Source of the DNA: Actinomycetales bacterium
GTDB lineage: Bacteria; Actinomycetota; Actinomycetes; S36-B12
Length of the DNA stretch: 64,000 nucleotides
Direction of reading: 5' to 3'
Assembly (NCBI GenBank): GCA_018970025.1
Contig: JAGWXF010000009.1
Coordinates: 24,709-88,708, forward strand
A program made the position numbers and the translations under genes. The stretch's first letter is position 1. Every line of letters starts with the position of its first letter. Below, piece by piece: positions 8,871 to 16,955 of the stretch. The notes beneath the pieces were generated by a model. It did not search any database, was not told the DNA's origin, and saw only the letters and a program-made list of their open reading frames with translations.

Positions 8871-9578
8871 CTAGGCCTCCAGGGTTCCCGGGCCAGTCGC
8901 CGGCGGCTCGATGATGACCGACTCCGTCATCAGCCAGAAGGCGGTGCCGGTGGTCTTGGCGTAGTTGCCCACGTCATTCCAGGCCGCCTTGGCCGGCTCG
9001 GTCGACTGGGCGTCAGTGAACGCCTGGGCACTGGGGTACCACTGCTCGATGATCGCGTCGGCCTGCTCGCTGCCGACCTGGCCGCCGCGCACCCGCGAGA
9101 CGGTGTAGCCGCCGACCCCCGGAACGCTCCCGCCGATCGGCGCATGGGTGTTCGTCCAGTACTCGAAGAAGGCGTCCGGGGTGAAGTCATCGCGGCGGAA
9201 GGCGGTGCCCGCCAGCTTGATGCTCCACGGGGAGCCGGGCCGCGCGTAATCGTCGACCCGCTTGAAGACGAGCTCCTCGCAGGTTGCGACGGTCACCTGC
9301 AGGTCCGCTCGCTGGCGGACGGCCTCGGGGACGATGCCGGCGATGAGGGCGTCCGCATCGATGCCCTCGCCCCAGGCCTCGATCAGCGCGACGAGCGGGT
9401 CGCCCTCGGCGAAGGCAGTGTCGACCGCTGAGACGATCAGCCCGGTGAGCCCGGCGTGGTCTGACGCCCGGGCGTTGCCCTCGATCTCGGCCCAGATGGC
9501 CGAACGATCCGCGTCCGGATCGCTCGTCCGGACCAGTGCCACGACCTTGCTGTGCTCACCCACGCCATGCTCACCCAC
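8871..9578 (-). CDS. EthD-domain protein, probably a tandem dimeric alpha/beta-barrel
   Basis: About 235 residues. The C-terminal half carries an EthD-like stretch (FFEYWTNTHAPIGGSVPGVGGYTVSRV) characteristic of the dimeric alpha/beta barrel fold; the N-terminal 110 residues have a similar size and pattern (VVALVRTSD...) and probably form a second, degenerate copy. EthD proteins accompany oxidative catabolism but their chemistry is usually unknown. I chose GTG 9578 because a GGGAGGG Shine-Dalgarno sits 7 bases before it; the frame also runs up to a GTG at 9626. This is the first gene of the minus-strand operon. Confidence 0.75.
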   Translation of the reverse strand: MGEHGVGEHSKVVALVRTSDPDADRSAIWAEIEGNARASDHAGLTGLIVSAVDTAFAEGDPLVALIEAWGEGIDADALIAGIVPEAVRQRADLQVTVATCEELVFKRVDDYARPGSPWSIKLAGTAFRRDDFTPDAFFEYWTNTHAPIGGSVPGVGGYTVSRVRGGQVGSEQADAIIEQWYPSAQAFTDAQSTEPAKAAWNDVGNYAKTTGTAFWLMTESVIIEPPATGPGTLEA

Positions 9579-9634
9579 GTCAAGCCCTCCCGGCTGTGCC
9601 GATGCGAGGAGGCCCATCGGGGCCACCTCGCGCG

Positions 9635-9640
9635 ATGCTA
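9635..9640 (-). promoter_or_regulatory. Candidate -10 box for the catabolic operon
   Basis: On the minus strand TAGCAT (TANNNT) lies about 57 bases before the chosen EthD start. No good -35 hexamer is seen 17-18 bases upstream, so this is only a candidate; the inverted repeat at 9665-9680 would lie just upstream of the -35 position. Confidence 0.35.
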
Positions 9641-9664
9641 GCCGGGCGATCAGCCGAAGATGGG

Positions 9665-9680
9665 AAAATCTCGCGATTTT
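9665..9680. promoter_or_regulatory. Inverted repeat, candidate operator
   Basis: AAAATC-TCGC-GATTTT, 6-base perfect arms around a 4-base centre, in the gap between the GntR gene and the operon it probably controls. AT-rich arms stand out in this GC-rich DNA. Its centre shares TCGCGAT with the octamers at 10549-10629. Confidence 0.4.
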
Positions 9681-9722
9681 GCCGGAATCCCGTTACCGAC
9701 CTCGATCGTGAGCTCGCTTCAG

Positions 9723-9748
9723 ATCGAGATCTCGATTTCGAGCTCGAA
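9723..9748. repeat. Two adjoining perfect palindromes
   Basis: ATCGAGATCTCGAT (9723-9736) is directly followed by TTCGAGCTCGAA (9737-9748), immediately after the GntR gene stop. They could be an operator pair for the downstream operon or a weak transcription terminator; no T-run follows, so an operator is more likely. Confidence 0.4.
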
Positions 9749-9753
9749 GTCGA

Positions 9754-10416
9754 TCACCCGTCGACGCCAGGGCGGAGGATCAACTCGGCGGTAAGGCCGA
9801 TGTGCTGACGCAGGGCGGCGATGGCTGCCTCGGTATCGCGGCTGACCACGAGCTCGCAGATCCGCCGGTGATTGTCGTCGTGCTGGGCCTCGGTGAGCTC
9901 CCCGGGCCGATCCGACCAGCGGCGGTAGACCTCGCCGGCATCGCGGAGCGAGGCGGCGATCCCGACCAGTCGCCGGTTCGAGCAGCCATCCAGGATGGCC
10001 ATGTGGAAGCGGGCATGGGCCTCGGCCCATTCGTCCGCGATGGTGCCGTCCGGCTCATGCAGGGGAAGGCGGCTGAGGTGGTGATGCGCAGCGAGGACCT
10101 GCGCCTCCCACTCCAGGGAGCCCTCCGCCAGGGATCGCTCCAGGACGAGGGTCTCGACCTCGGTGGCCGCCTCGGTGAGCTGCTGGAGGTCCTCCTGGTC
10201 GATGGAGACCACGCGGACCCCTTGCTGGGGGGCCGCCATCGCGAGCCCCTGGCCGACGAGCCGGGGCAGTGCCTCGCGGATCACGCCGCTGCTCACCCCG
10301 TACTGCTCGCTGAGCGCCTCGACCCGAAGCCTGGAGCCGGGCTGAAAGCGGCCATTGAGGATGTCGGCACGCAGTTGACGGAACGCCTCGTCGGTACGGC
10401 TCGACCTGGACGGCAT
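9754..10416 (-). CDS. GntR family transcriptional regulator, FCD (FadR-type) domain
   Basis: 220 residues. The N-terminal winged helix is typical GntR: DEAFRQLRADILNGRFQPGSRLRVEAL..., then YGVSSGVIREALPRLVGQGLA (recognition helix region, residues about 40-60). The remaining 140 residues form an all-helical FCD effector domain with metal-ligand candidates (HHHL, HARFHMAIL, HDDNHRRI, HIGL). FCD regulators usually sense carboxylic acids and repress adjacent catabolic genes. It lies between the minus-strand catabolic operon, on the same strand, and the plus-strand importer, so it is the natural local regulator; this link is inference. Confidence 0.92.
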   Translation of the reverse strand: MPSRSSRTDEAFRQLRADILNGRFQPGSRLRVEALSEQYGVSSGVIREALPRLVGQGLAMAAPQQGVRVVSIDQEDLQQLTEAATEVETLVLERSLAEGSLEWEAQVLAAHHHLSRLPLHEPDGTIADEWAEAHARFHMAILDGCSNRRLVGIAASLRDAGEVYRRWSDRPGELTEAQHDDNHRRICELVVSRDTEAAIAALRQHIGLTAELILRPGVDG

Positions 10417-10470
10417 GCGTCATTACAGCACGGGGCATTCCAGCGATCCTGCTGATCTGTCCCGAATCCT

Positions 10471-10488
10471 GGGAATCCCTAGATTCCC
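10471..10488. promoter_or_regulatory. Inverted repeat upstream of the GntR gene
   Basis: GGGAATC-CCTA-GATTCCC, 7-base perfect arms, 55 bases before the regulator start. Position and symmetry fit an autoregulatory operator, but no footprint or consensus supports the assignment. Confidence 0.4.
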
Positions 10489-10548
10489 GCTCGGAACGTG
10501 GGGTTGTCGCTCGGGGCGTGGCAGGTACGCGACGGCGGGTGATCGAAC

Positions 10549-10629
10549 ATCGCGATACGGAAGTAATCGCGATATTTCCTCGAATCACCAGTTTTCTGTG
10601 CTTGACTTCGGATGATCCGATCGCGATCG
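10549..10629. repeat. Three ATCGCGAT palindromic octamers in the divergent regulatory region
   Basis: ATCGCGAT occurs at 10549-10556, 10566-10573 and 10620-10627; the last is extended to the 12-base palindrome CGATCGCGATCG (10618-10629). The first two are 17 bases apart start to start. A related TCGCGAT core is in the inverted repeat at 9665. Clustering in the intergenic region suggests a protein-binding array; TTGACT at 10602-10607 could be a -35, but I see no matching -10. Confidence 0.4.
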
Positions 10630-10646
10630 ACTCAGAGGGGAGTTCC

Positions 10647-10790
10647 ATGATGGAGACGATCCGTCGAGCCCCGCTTCCGGCCGCCGAGCTCTCGGATGTC
10701 GCTCAAGGGTGGGCCGGATTCATGGACGGCGCCCTCGCGAGCGGGCAGCAGGCAGGAGGGGATGTCGATGCCTACCTGGATGCGTCCTGA
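10647..10790 (+). CDS. Small ORF, 47 residues, unknown
   Basis: ATG at 10647 is preceded by a good Shine-Dalgarno (AGAGGGGAG, 5-6 bases before the start). The product starts MMETIRRAPLPAAEL and is mildly acidic with no membrane segment, signal or Cys. It ends 41 bases before the -35 of the importer operon. It could be a small protein or a regulatory leader peptide ORF. I recognise no family; the strong ribosome site and its isolation in otherwise non-coding DNA are the only support. Confidence 0.4.
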   Translation: MMETIRRAPLPAAELSDVAQGWAGFMDGALASGQQAGGDVDAYLDAS

Positions 10791-10830
10791 TGGGGGGTGA
10801 TGACGGCTGCATATCGATTTCGCAGAATGC

Positions 10831-10860
10831 TTGACATAGAACAAGCGCTTGTTCTAGGTT
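10831..10860 (+). promoter_or_regulatory. Promoter of the ABC importer operon with a 20-base palindromic operator between -35 and -10
   Basis: TTGACA (10831-10836), 18-base spacer, TAGGTT (10855-10860). The spacer is almost entirely filled by the perfect palindrome TAGAACAAGCGCTTGTTCTA (10837-10856). A protein bound there would block RNA polymerase. The core AACAAGCGCTTGTT fits the AnCAAGnnCTTGnT pattern I recall for KstR2-type TetR regulators. No TetR gene is in the window. Confidence 0.75.
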
Positions 10861-10908
10861 CCCGACCACTGGGCGATCCCGCCCGACACTCCCAGAAGGG
10901 ATAGTTGC

Positions 10909-12606
10909 ATGCCCGATGCACCAGATCTCCAGGCATCCCTCGACGAGTACGTACAGGGTCGCCTGACTCGTCGAGGCTTCCTCGCTCGCGCCGCCGTCGT
11001 CGGTGTCTCCGCTGCAGCCGCCGGCCAGATGCTCGCTGCCTGCTCCTCCCAGGGCTCCTCGACCGCGTCCGGCAGTGCCGCTGCCACCGCTGCAGGGTCC
11101 GCCGCCGCATCCGCTGCGGCGCAGCCGGTCGCTGGCGGCATCTTCCGCGAGGGCTACGACCGCGACCTCACCCCTCCGGATCCGGTCCGCAACGCCTGGG
11201 CCGACCCCTCCTTCAATGCCTTCTTCGAGGCGGTCATCGTCCGCAATCCCGAGGGCGATCCGGTCCCGATGCTGGCCGAGTCCTTCGACTACGACGACAC
11301 GGCGTGGAACTTCACGATCCGCGAAGGCCTGACCTTCCACTCCGGCGAGCCCTGCACCCCGGACGTCATCGTCAAGGACTTCGACCTCTACCGCGATCCG
11401 AACACCGGCCAGAACGGCATCTTCTGGACGCCGATCACGAAGGTCTCCGCCAGCGGCCAGGTCGTCACCTGCGCCCTCTCGGCTCCGTTCGCGGCCTTCC
11501 AGGAGACGGTCACGACCGAGTACTCCTATGCGATGAACCCGGCAGCCCGCGAGAAGGCCGGCGACACCTGGGGCTCGAAGGTCATCGACGGCAACGGCCC
11601 CTTCCAGCTCGGCGAGTTCACCCCGGGCCAGAAGCTCACGGCCACCCGCTGGGAGGCCTACCCCGGTACTCCGGCTCCCTTCATCACCAACAAGGGCCCG
11701 GCCTACCTCGAGGGCATCGAGTGGATCCCGATCACCCAGGCATCCCAGCGGGCGCCGGAGATCGAGACCGGCAATGTCGACGCCATCAAGAACCCCCCGC
11801 CCCAGGATGTCGAGCGCCTGAAGTCCAACCCGGATCTCGTCGTGCAGGAGTTCCAGGAGCTGTCCAACTTCTTCCTGTCGGTGAACGTGTCCGACTCCAG
11901 CCTCGGCTTCGATGACGTGCGCGTCCGGCAGGCCATCTCCCAGGCCATCGATCGCGAGGGCATCGTCCAGTCGATCTTCCTCGGCCAGGCGGTCGCCACC
12001 TACGGCCCGGTCATGCCCGGCAACAAGTGGTACGACCCGGCAGTGGAGGCCTTCAACCAGTACGACCCGGAGAAGTCCAAGGCCCTGCTGGACGAGGCCG
12101 GCTGGACAGCCGGCAGCGATGGGATCCGCGAGAAGGGCGGCAAGAAGCTCTCCTTCACCACGTATCAGCTGAATGAGGCTGTCGAGGTGCAGGTCATGCA
12201 GGCAGTCGCCGAGCAGCTCAAGCAGGTCGGCATCGACATGAAGGTCGAGGCCATGGACGGCACGGCCTTCTTCCCCAAGCTCACCACGGAGACCACGTCC
12301 TATGCCTTCAAGTGGCTGTGGTCGAGCCCGATCGACGTGTGCGTGCTGTTCGTCGAGTTCTACCAGCCGGCCGGCAAGGTCGTCGACGCCACGATGGCGG
12401 CCTACAAGCAATGGCAGACCGCTGCCAACGACGAGCAGCTCCAGGCCGGGGCCTCGGCAGTGCAGATGGACATCGCCCAGCAGCTGGGCATCATCCCCAT
12501 CTACACGCCGAACACCATCTGGGTGAACAACAAGAAGGTGATGGGCTGGGTGGCCAATCAGGCCAACCTCTATCCCTTCTATAACGACGTATGGATGGCT
12601 GTCTGA
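10909..12606 (+). CDS. ABC transporter substrate-binding lipoprotein, family 5 (peptide/nickel type)
   Basis: 565 residues. The N-terminus is a Tat-lipoprotein signal: RRGFLARAAVVGV near residues 21-33 and a lipobox LAAC near residues 43-46, then a Ser/Ala-rich linker. The mature part is a full family 5 binding protein (REGLTFHSGEP, GNGPFQLGEF, VRVRQAISQAIDREGIVQ). It is therefore exported folded by the Tat pathway and anchored to the membrane outer face, where it captures the substrate for the permeases encoded next. Shine-Dalgarno AAGGGA lies before ATG 10909, about 48 bases from the TAGGTT box. First gene of the importer operon. Confidence 0.93.
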   Translation: MPDAPDLQASLDEYVQGRLTRRGFLARAAVVGVSAAAAGQMLAACSSQGSSTASGSAAATAAGSAAASAAAQPVAGGIFREGYDRDLTPPDPVRNAWADPSFNAFFEAVIVRNPEGDPVPMLAESFDYDDTAWNFTIREGLTFHSGEPCTPDVIVKDFDLYRDPNTGQNGIFWTPITKVSASGQVVTCALSAPFAAFQETVTTEYSYAMNPAAREKAGDTWGSKVIDGNGPFQLGEFTPGQKLTATRWEAYPGTPAPFITNKGPAYLEGIEWIPITQASQRAPEIETGNVDAIKNPPPQDVERLKSNPDLVVQEFQELSNFFLSVNVSDSSLGFDDVRVRQAISQAIDREGIVQSIFLGQAVATYGPVMPGNKWYDPAVEAFNQYDPEKSKALLDEAGWTAGSDGIREKGGKKLSFTTYQLNEAVEVQVMQAVAEQLKQVGIDMKVEAMDGTAFFPKLTTETTSYAFKWLWSSPIDVCVLFVEFYQPAGKVVDATMAAYKQWQTAANDEQLQAGASAVQMDIAQQLGIIPIYTPNTIWVNNKKVMGWVANQANLYPFYNDVWMAV

Positions 12607-12669
12607 GAGCTAGCATCTGGCATTCATGGCTGACGCGCTGCAGGTCGAGAAATCCACGGAGGTCTGACG

Positions 12670-13605
12670 ATGTGGTACGTCCTGCAGCGCGTCGGCTATG
12701 CCGTTCTGGTCATCTTCCTGGCATCCCTGGTCACCTTCGCCGCACTCCGGGTGGCGCCCGGCGATGCGATCACCAGCATGCTCAATCCGACGACGACCCC
12801 GCCGGACGTCATCGCCCAGTACCGGCAGTCGCTCGGCCTTGACCTGCCCCTGTGGGAGCAGTACCTGATGTACGCGCGAGGCCTGCTGACCGGCGACTTC
12901 GGCATCTCCCTGACCGATCGCCAGCCGGTGATGGACATCGTGCTGAACGGCGCGGTGGCGACCATCACCCTTGCCCTGGCCGCGTTCATCGTGGCCTTCG
13001 GCATCGGCGTGCCGGCAGGGGTGCTCGCCGCCCTGCACCGCGACAGCCTGTTCGACCGGATCGTGCGCGGGATCGGCTCATTCTTCAACTCCGTGCCGAA
13101 CTTCGTGCTGGCCCTGATCCTGGTCCTGGTGTTCGCCGTGCAACTGCGCTGGCTGCCGGTCTCCGGGATCGGCTCCTGGAAGAACGTGATCCTGCCCACG
13201 CTGGTGCTCGCTGCCGATCCCTGCGCGCTCACCATGCGGGTGACCCGAACGTCGGTCATCGAGCAGGCCAATGCTGACTTCACGCGAACCCTGCGGGCCA
13301 GGGGCATCCCCGGCGGCCGGGTCAACTGGGTCCACGTGCTGCGCAACTCGCTGAACTCGGTGGTGAGCCTTGGTGCCGTGCAGATCCGCACCCTGCTGGG
13401 CTACACCCTCATCGTCGAGGTGATCTTCCGCTGGCCGGGGCTGGGCTCGCAGCTGGTGCAGAGCATCCTCAACCGTGACTATCCGGTGGCCAGTGCCCTG
13501 GCGCTGCTGCTCGCCGTCGTCGTGGTGATCGCCAGCGCGCTGGGCGACCTGGCCCTGCGCTGGGTCGACCCCCGTATCCGGGTGTCGTCGGGAGGCTCGG
13601 CATGA
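12670..13605 (+). CDS. ABC transporter permease, DppB/OppB family
   Basis: 311 residues, inner-membrane permease. It has the N-terminal LQRVGYAVLVIFLASLVTFAA membrane helix and LRVAPGDAI typical of DppB-like proteins, then five further hydrophobic segments. The coupling EAA-like loop (FTRTLRARGIPGGRVNWVHVLRNSL) lies near residue 205. ATG 12670 has a strong GGAGGT site 6 bases upstream (12658-12663). Its end overlaps the next permease by 4 bases (ATGA). Confidence 0.93.
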   Translation: MWYVLQRVGYAVLVIFLASLVTFAALRVAPGDAITSMLNPTTTPPDVIAQYRQSLGLDLPLWEQYLMYARGLLTGDFGISLTDRQPVMDIVLNGAVATITLALAAFIVAFGIGVPAGVLAALHRDSLFDRIVRGIGSFFNSVPNFVLALILVLVFAVQLRWLPVSGIGSWKNVILPTLVLAADPCALTMRVTRTSVIEQANADFTRTLRARGIPGGRVNWVHVLRNSLNSVVSLGAVQIRTLLGYTLIVEVIFRWPGLGSQLVQSILNRDYPVASALALLLAVVVVIASALGDLALRWVDPRIRVSSGGSA

Positions 13606-14486
13606 GTGGCACGAGCAGTCCTGCGCTGCGCGGGCCGCGACGCCGACTGATGCCGCGCTACCTCGGCGTCTCGGTGCTGCTGTGGGCAGTGCTCGCGATC
13701 TTCGCCATCCTGGCGATCATCGGCTGGGCGGTACTGCTCGTCCCATCCCTGTCGTCGCTGTGGACGGATCAGAGCCTGCGCAGCACCTTCCTGCCGCCGT
13801 TCAGCGACGGGTTTCCGCTCGGCACTGACAACCTCGGCCGCAACTTCGCCTGGCGGCTCATCGCCGGTATCGGTGTCTCGGTCTTCGTCGGCGCCCTCGT
13901 CGCGGTGATCTCGGTCACCCTGGGCCTGGCCCTGGGCATCTTCGCCGGCTACTTCGGTCGGGCGGCGGACGCCGGTACGAACGTGGTGATCGACGTGACC
14001 TGGGCATTCCCGGAGATCCTGCTGGCGATCGTGCTGGCCGGGGTGCTCGGCCCGGGCCTGGAGGCCGTGATCCTCGCCCTGTCGCTGACCGGCTGGGCTG
14101 CCTTCGCCCGCATCGTCCGCGGCGAGGTGCTCTCCTTGCGCGAACGCGACTACGTCGCGGCCAGTCGGGTGCTCGGCTACGGCAAGGTCCGGATCAGCGT
14201 GCGCCACCTGCTGCCGAACCTCATCCCGATCACCCTGGTGATGACGGTCTACTTCATGGCCGTGGCGATCGTGGCCGAGGCGGGCCTGTCATTCCTCGGC
14301 CTGGGCGCGCAGCCGCCGACGCCGAGCCTGGGCGGCATCCTGTCGCAGGGACGCGACTACCTGAACAGCAGCTGGTGGCCGGTGGTGCTGGCCGGGCTGG
14401 CCCTGTCGCTGATGGTGCTCACCCTCAACTACGTCAGCGATGGCCTGCGCGATCACCTCGACCCCCGGGTGGGAGGGCGGCGATGA
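13602..14486 (+). CDS. ABC transporter permease, DppC/OppC family
   Basis: 294 residues, the partner permease. It shows an N-terminal helix (VLLWAVLAIFAILAIIGWAVL), PLGTDNLGRNFAWRLIAG (typical DppC loop near residue 75), and the EAA loop REREYVAASRVLGYG-like (seen as RERDYVAASRVLGYG) near residue 185, ending with a conserved LGLGAQPPTPSLGGIL segment. It overlaps both neighbours by 4 bases, giving a tightly coupled operon. Confidence 0.93.
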   Translation: MSGTSSPALRGPRRRLMPRYLGVSVLLWAVLAIFAILAIIGWAVLLVPSLSSLWTDQSLRSTFLPPFSDGFPLGTDNLGRNFAWRLIAGIGVSVFVGALVAVISVTLGLALGIFAGYFGRAADAGTNVVIDVTWAFPEILLAIVLAGVLGPGLEAVILALSLTGWAAFARIVRGEVLSLRERDYVAASRVLGYGKVRISVRHLLPNLIPITLVMTVYFMAVAIVAEAGLSFLGLGAQPPTPSLGGILSQGRDYLNSSWWPVVLAGLALSLMVLTLNYVSDGLRDHLDPRVGGRR

Positions 14487-15466
14487 CCATTGCACCAGCG
14501 CAGGCCCCCGTCAGGGTCGAGGGCCTGCACCTGATCAGGCACGGGGCGAGCGGTCCGGAGGACCTGGTCACCGACCTGAGCTTCGACCTGCCGCGCGGCT
14601 CCGCCCTGGCCCTGGTCGGGGAGAGCGGCAGCGGCAAGAGCCTGTCGGCCCTGGCCATCATGGGCCTGCTGCCGCAAGGGGTCCAGGTTGCCGGCGGCAC
14701 GGTCAGCCTCTTCGGCCAGGACTCGTCCCGGCTGTCGAAGCGGGACTGGCGCCGGCTGCGCGGGACCCGGCTGGCGATGATCTTCCAGGACCCGATGACC
14801 AGCCTCGACCCATGCTTCAAGGTGGGCGCGCAGATCGTCGAGACGATCCTCGCCCATGAGGACATCTCGCGGGCCGATGCCAGGGCGCGTGCGATCGAGC
14901 TGCTCGAGCAGGTGCAGATCCCCGATCCGCAGGCGCGGCTGCACGCCTACCCCCATGAGCTCTCCGGTGGCCTGCGCCAGCGCGTCATGATCGCCGCAGC
15001 GCTCGCCCTGCGACCGGAGATCCTCATCGCCGACGAGCCCACCACCGCCCTCGATGTCACCACGCAGGCAGCGATCGTCTCGCTGGTCGACGACCTTCGC
15101 CGAGACCTGGACCTCGGGGTGCTGTGGATCACCCATGACCTCGGGGTCGTCTCCCAGCTGGCGGATCGGGTCGCGGTGCTCTACGCCGGCGAGATGGTGG
15201 AGTGCGCGACGAAGGATGAGATCTTCGCCGCCCCGAGGCATCCGTACACCGTCGGCCTGATCGACAGCGCACGGGTACGCGAGCCCGGCATCCCCTTCGG
15301 CCTGATCAAGGGCTCGGTGCCCGAGCCGGGTGCCTGGCCCACCGGTTGCCGATTCGCGCCGCGATGCCCGATTGCGCAGGATGCCTGCGCGACGCATCCA
15401 CTGGCCTCGGCGGGCGAGGAGCACATGACGCGATGCCACTTCCCGGGCAAGGCGGTGCTGCAGTGA
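14483..15466 (+). CDS. ABC transporter ATP-binding protein, DppD/OppD family
   Basis: About 327 residues, starting at the ATG that overlaps the permease stop (ATGA, 14483). Walker A GESGSGKS, Q-loop FQDPMTSLDP, ABC signature LSGGLRQRV and Walker B ILIADEPTTALD are present, followed by ITHDLGVV (switch His). The C-terminus carries the oligopeptide-transporter extension with Cys (CRFAPRCPIAQDACATH). It pairs with the next ATPase to drive uptake. Confidence 0.94.
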   Translation: MTIAPAQAPVRVEGLHLIRHGASGPEDLVTDLSFDLPRGSALALVGESGSGKSLSALAIMGLLPQGVQVAGGTVSLFGQDSSRLSKRDWRRLRGTRLAMIFQDPMTSLDPCFKVGAQIVETILAHEDISRADARARAIELLEQVQIPDPQARLHAYPHELSGGLRQRVMIAAALALRPEILIADEPTTALDVTTQAAIVSLVDDLRRDLDLGVLWITHDLGVVSQLADRVAVLYAGEMVECATKDEIFAAPRHPYTVGLIDSARVREPGIPFGLIKGSVPEPGAWPTGCRFAPRCPIAQDACATHPLASAGEEHMTRCHFPGKAVLQ

Positions 15467-16296
15467 ATGACACGGGAGTGCATGACACGTCGATGACGAG
15501 CACTGGGATGAACGCCCCGCAGGCGGGGCTCGCGATCGACGTGACCTCCCTGGTCAGGGAGTACCACCTCGGCCGGGGCCGGATCCTGCGCGCGGTCGAC
15601 GACGTTTCCTTCCAGGTCGAGCAGGGCGAGACCTTCGGCATCGTCGGGGAGTCTGGCAGCGGCAAGACCACCCTGGCCCGGATGCTCCTGCGCCTGGTGC
15701 GCCCGACCAGCGGGTCGATCTCGGTCCTCGGCGTCGACCCATGGCATGCCAGGCGATCAGAGCATGCGTCCTATCACCGGCTCGTCCAGGTCGTCTTCCA
15801 GGATCCGTACTCCTCGATGAACCCCAAGATGCGCATCGGGTCGATCATCGCCGAGGGCGTTCGCCGGGCTCCGCATCCGGACGGCGTCGATGCCGAGGTC
15901 GGCCGGCTGCTGGAGCTCGTCGGCCTGCCGACCCGTTACGCCGAGCTGCATCCGCACCAGCTCTCCGGCGGCCAGCGGCAGCGCGTTGCCATCGCGCGGG
16001 CCCTGGCCGTGCAGCCGAAGATCCTCGTCGCCGACGAGCCGGTCAGCGCCCTGGATGTCTCGATGCGCGGGCAGATCCTGAACCTGCTGATGGACCTGCA
16101 GCGCGAGCTCGGCCTCACGGTCGTGTTCATCAGCCACGACCTCGGCGTGGTGCGGCAGATGTGCCAGCGGATCATCGTCATGCACCGTGGCCGGATCGTC
16201 GAGCAGGGCGACCCGTCGGTCATCTTCACCTCCCCCCAGCAGGAGTACACCCGCATCCTGGTCGCATCGACACCAGTGGTGCCCGTCGCTCCGTGA
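15463..16296 (+). CDS. ABC transporter ATP-binding protein, DppF/OppF family, without C-terminal extension
   Basis: About 277 residues. Walker A GESGSGKT, VFQDPYSSMNP, LSGGQRQRV, LVADEPVSALD and FISHDLGVV are all intact. It stops soon after the core ([13 protein letters not shown]), so the Cys-containing oligopeptide-transporter tail usual in DppF is missing. I chose GTG 15463 because it overlaps the DppD stop by 4 bases (GTGA); ATG 15493 is a possible alternative. The stop overlaps the next gene the same way. Confidence 0.9.
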   Translation: MNDTGVHDTSMTSTGMNAPQAGLAIDVTSLVREYHLGRGRILRAVDDVSFQVEQGETFGIVGESGSGKTTLARMLLRLVRPTSGSISVLGVDPWHARRSEHASYHRLVQVVFQDPYSSMNPKMRIGSIIAEGVRRAPHPDGVDAEVGRLLELVGLPTRYAELHPHQLSGGQRQRVAIARALAVQPKILVADEPVSALDVSMRGQILNLLMDLQRELGLTVVFISHDLGVVRQMCQRIIVMHRGRIVEQGDPSVIFTSPQQEYTRILVASTPVVPVAP

Positions 16297-16955
16297 CCGA
16301 GTCCTTCGCCGTCGACCTGCCCTCGGGTGCCCAGTGCATCGGGGAGCGCGATGCCGAGCCGGCATTCCTCGGCCCGTGCATCCTGCTGCATGACGTCGGA
16401 TCGGACCTCGACCAGATGCGATCGATGGCGCAGGCCATGCGAACGGCGGGGTTTGCGCCGGTCCTGGTCGACCTGCCCGGCCACGGGCTCAGCTCGGGGA
16501 CCCTGGAGACAGACGGGTCGCAGGTACTCGGGGCCGTGCTGGATGCGCTGCGCGATGAGCAGCAGCCGGGTGGCCCGGTGGTGGTCGTGGCCGAGGGCCT
16601 GGCGGCCGACCTCGTACTCGTCAGCCCCGCAGCCGATCGGCTCACCGCGATGGTGCTGCTGTCACCGCGCGTGGATGCCGCACTCGAGGCGTACCCCACT
16701 GCGCCGAGCCGCTTCGTGACATCCCTGGTGCTGCTCGACCCGCAGGATGCGCCGTCCGTGCAGGCATCGGAGCTGCTGCGCAGGTCGGCTCGGTCGACCT
16801 GGGGGCGGGTATTCGCCCATCGCAGTGCTGAGTCGGACAGCGGTGCCCTGCTGTGGCCGCTGCGCGCCAGGGAGTCGGCGGCGCGCTTCCTCAGCGAGAA
16901 GGCAACGTTCGCGCGCTACAAGCGCGGATCGCAGGCCCGTCAGCCGGAAGGCTAG
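16293..16955 (+). CDS. Alpha/beta-hydrolase-like protein with a degenerate nucleophile elbow
   Basis: About 220 residues from GTG 16293, which overlaps the ATPase stop (GTGA). The fold is suggested by ILLHDVGSD (oxyanion-type loop), [13 protein letters not shown] and a following strand, all typical of alpha/beta hydrolases. The elbow, normally GxSxG, reads [12 protein letters not shown], so the catalytic serine is absent; a C-terminal His ([10 protein letters not shown]) may remain. It is co-transcribed last in the importer operon. It may be a non-catalytic or altered hydrolase. Its stop and that of the convergent HAD gene share the bases CTAG. Confidence 0.7.
   Translation: MTESFAVDLPSGAQCIGERDAEPAFLGPCILLHDVGSDLDQMRSMAQAMRTAGFAPVLVDLPGHGLSSGTLETDGSQVLGAVLDALRDEQQPGGPVVVVAEGLAADLVLVSPAADRLTAMVLLSPRVDAALEAYPTAPSRFVTSLVLLDPQDAPSVQASELLRRSARSTWGRVFAHRSAESDSGALLWPLRARESAARFLSEKATFARYKRGSQARQPEG

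Noticed and set aside
10720..12411. 563-residue minus-strand ORF opposite the binding lipoprotein
   Set aside because: Shadow ORF; it also runs through the promoter and operator.
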